Shown: positions 5,522 to 6,553 of the stretch, in pieces
Numbering within the stretch: position 1 is the stretch's first letter
How the letters are laid out: each line of letters starts with the position of its first letter
Source of the DNA: an uncultured Clostridium sp.
GTDB taxonomy: Bacteria > Bacillota > Clostridia > TANB77 > CAG-508
Direction: 5' to 3'
Length of the DNA: 6,553 nt
NCBI GenBank assembly: GCA_958413095.1
Contig: CATYUF010000075.1
Coordinates: 1 to 6,553, forward strand
Translations under genes and position numbers: made by a program
Notes under the pieces: model-generated
The model's database searches: none
What the model saw: only the letters and a program-made list of their open reading frames with translations
What the model was told of the DNA's origin: nothing

Positions 5522-5640
5522 ATGGAAAAATATAAGTGAATGCAACAAAATGTAATAAAAATTTAATAAAAAAGATAAAAAGCCAAGAAAAATACATCCG
5601 TAAGAGATTATTGAAACTACCAAAATAGAAGGAGGAAAAT

Positions 5641-5658
5641 ATGTTTACAAATATTTAA
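5641..5658 (+). CDS. Five-codon minigene MFTNI with strong ribosome binding site
   Basis: AAGGAGG at 5629-5635 sits 5 bases before an ATG that opens only MFTNI before TAA, 44 bases upstream of the leucine-rich-repeat gene. The site is as good as or better than those of the real genes nearby. It could be a leader peptide affecting the next gene, the remains of a truncated gene start, or chance in purine-rich DNA. The reading frame has no recognisable attenuator hairpin after it. Confidence 0.2.
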   Translation: MFTNI

Positions 5659-5702
5659 TAAAGAAATATATTTATATGCAGATATAAAAGGGGGAATATT
5701 GT

Positions 5703-6553
5703 ATGAAAGATTCTATAAAACGTATAACAACAATAACAATATTATTAACAATAATATTTCAAATGTTAGCAATAATAATAGACGAATTAAATACAACAGT
5801 ATTAGCTATCGAAGAACCAAGAGAAGTAGTAGAAGAAACAACAAAAGAAACATCAAGAGAATATGAAATAAAGGAAGAAGCAACATTTGACTTGTCAGAA
5901 AAAGGAGATAACAGTGTAATAGGAAAATATACACTTAAAGATAAAACTTTGACTATATCAGGTATAGGAGGTATAAAAGATAAGATACCTGAACAATATG
6001 ATAATCTTATAGAAAATATAATAATCGAAGAAGGAGTAACAGAGATAGGATGGTCTGCATTTAAAGGATGTAGTAGCTTAAGTAGCATAACTATCCCCGA
6101 AGGAGTAACAACTATAGATATGTATGCATTTGAAGGATGTAGTAGCTTAACAAGCATAGCAATTCCAGAAGGTGTTACTACCATAGAAAATGGTGCATTT
6201 TCTGGATGTAGTAGCTTAAGTAATATAACTATCCCGGAAAGTGTAAGAAGAATAGAAAGTTATGCATTTAAAGAATGTAGTAGCTTAAGTAGTATAAGTA
6301 TTCCCAAAGGAGTAACAGAGATAGGATGGGATGCATTTGCAGGATGTAGTAGCTTAAGTAGCATAACTATTCCCGAAGGAGTAACAAGCATAGGTAGTGA
6401 GGCATTTTCAGGATGTAGTAGCTTAGAATATATAAAAGTATCAGAAAAGAATAAAAATTATATAAGTGAAAATGGAATATTGTTTAATAGAGAAAAAACA
6501 GAAATAATATGTTATCCAGCAGGAAAAAAAGATATTAATGAATATAAAATTCC
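5703..6553 (+). CDS. BspA-type leucine-rich-repeat surface protein (3' end missing)
   Basis: The frame is open for 283 codons and runs off the window, so the C-terminus is unseen. Residues 8-35 form a hydrophobic export signal, with likely cleavage after TTVLA (31-35). An acidic stretch (36-60) and a lead-in region (about 61-110, with KYTLKDKTLTISGIG) follow. Six 23-residue repeats then lie end to end at 111-248, of the form GVTEIGWSAFKGCSSLSSI plus TIPE. This is the LRR_5 or BspA-like repeat of many gut bacterial and protist surface proteins, often linked to adhesion. Residues 249-283 (NYISENGILFNREKTEIICY) are the non-repeat block typically found between repeat sets, so more repeats probably follow. 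The ATG has AGGGGG at 5689-5694. Repeat cysteines (CSSL) are present in every copy. The ligand cannot be inferred. No confident promoter is seen after the terminator at 5498-5521. Confidence 0.93.
   Translation, partial: MKDSIKRITTITILLTIIFQMLAIIIDELNTTVLAIEEPREVVEETTKETSREYEIKEEATFDLSEKGDNSVIGKYTLKDKTLTISGIGGIKDKIPEQYDNLIENIIIEEGVTEIGWSAFKGCSSLSSITIPEGVTTIDMYAFEGCSSLTSIAIPEGVTTIENGAFSGCSSLSNITIPESVRRIESYAFKECSSLSSISIPKGVTEIGWDAFAGCSSLSSITIPEGVTSIGSEAFSGCSSLEYIKVSEKNKNYISENGILFNREKTEIICYPAGKKDINEYKI
6033..6446 (+). repeat. Six tandem 69-bp coding repeats
   Basis: The leucine-rich repeats correspond to six 69-bp units without insertion or deletion. The core GGATGTAGTAGCTTA recurs at 6066, 6135, 6204, 6342 and 6411, and as GAATGTAGTAGCTTA at 6273. 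The same codons (TGT AGT AGC TTA) are kept in all six, although serine has six codons, which indicates expansion by duplication or ongoing homogenisation rather than old divergence. Confidence 0.95.

Noticed and set aside
4626..5623. Long minus-strand frames, very rich in Phe, Leu and Ser or Tyr, over the cohesin-like gene
   Set aside because: These are complements of A-rich coding sequence; they cross the terminator and promoter and match no family.
5521..5640. Riboswitch ahead of the LRR gene
   Set aside because: I compared the leader by eye with c-di-GMP and other common aptamer cores and saw no conserved core or terminator switch.
5759..6184. Minus-strand open frame of 141 codons over the LRR gene
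   Set aside because: It is the mirror of the 69-bp repeats, has no ribosome binding site, and the plus strand encodes a clear signal peptide and LRR protein.
6033..6446. CRISPR array
   Set aside because: The repeats are in-frame protein repeats at a 69-bp period with conserved, not unique, spacers.

Overview
The window is strongly AT-rich DNA with tight Shine-Dalgarno sites (AAGGAGG-type), A/T-ending codons (ATA, AGA, AAA) and a mix of housekeeping and Gram-positive cell-surface genes. This points to a low-GC member of the Bacillota, most likely class Clostridia and plausibly an uncultured gut lineage. The species cannot be read from the sequence. TGG encodes tryptophan and both TAA and TGA end recognisable proteins, so the standard bacterial code fits.

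Left part (1-1192, + strand): acpS (holo-acyl-carrier-protein synthase) is followed 8 bases later by tatD (metal-dependent DNase/hydrolase), a compact housekeeping pair that may continue an operon from further left. Bases 1193-1560 hold no convincing gene. They contain a GC-richer patch built from TGATTTTG words, a regular array of three exact plus one degenerate 13-bp repeats at a strict 23-bp period, and a strong 12-bp hairpin between the convergent tatD and htpX.

Middle (1566-3079, - strand): lemA (membrane-anchored LemA protein) is followed by htpX (membrane zinc metalloprotease). An intrinsic terminator sits between them, directly upstream of the htpX ribosome binding site. htpX is full length at 299 codons, but an in-frame TAA at codon 117 cuts it 25 codons before the HEXXH active site, so it is a nonsense pseudogene, a readthrough case or a sequence error. 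Bases 3094-3491 are AT-rich and mostly empty apart from small inverted repeats and one doubtful 34-codon frame.

Right part (3492-6553, + strand): three genes for exported envelope proteins lie in a row, the first two apparently with their own promoter and a hairpin or terminator. They are a DUF348-G5-3D protein (peptidoglycan-acting, YabE/YuiC-like) behind a consensus TTGACA-17-TATAAT promoter, a cohesin-like protein with an Asn-rich linker and a C-terminal LPYAG/membrane/basic-tail sorting signal, and the start of a BspA-type leucine-rich-repeat protein with six 23-residue repeats in exact register, which runs off the right edge. Together they look like a small cell-surface cluster covering wall remodelling, a cohesin-fold display protein and an adhesin-like repeat protein. 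The sequence gives no proof that the three act together.

I see no tRNA, rRNA, CRISPR array, insertion sequence or recognisable riboswitch. The points most worth checking are the htpX nonsense codon, the 23-bp-period repeat array and the LPYAG cohesin-like protein.
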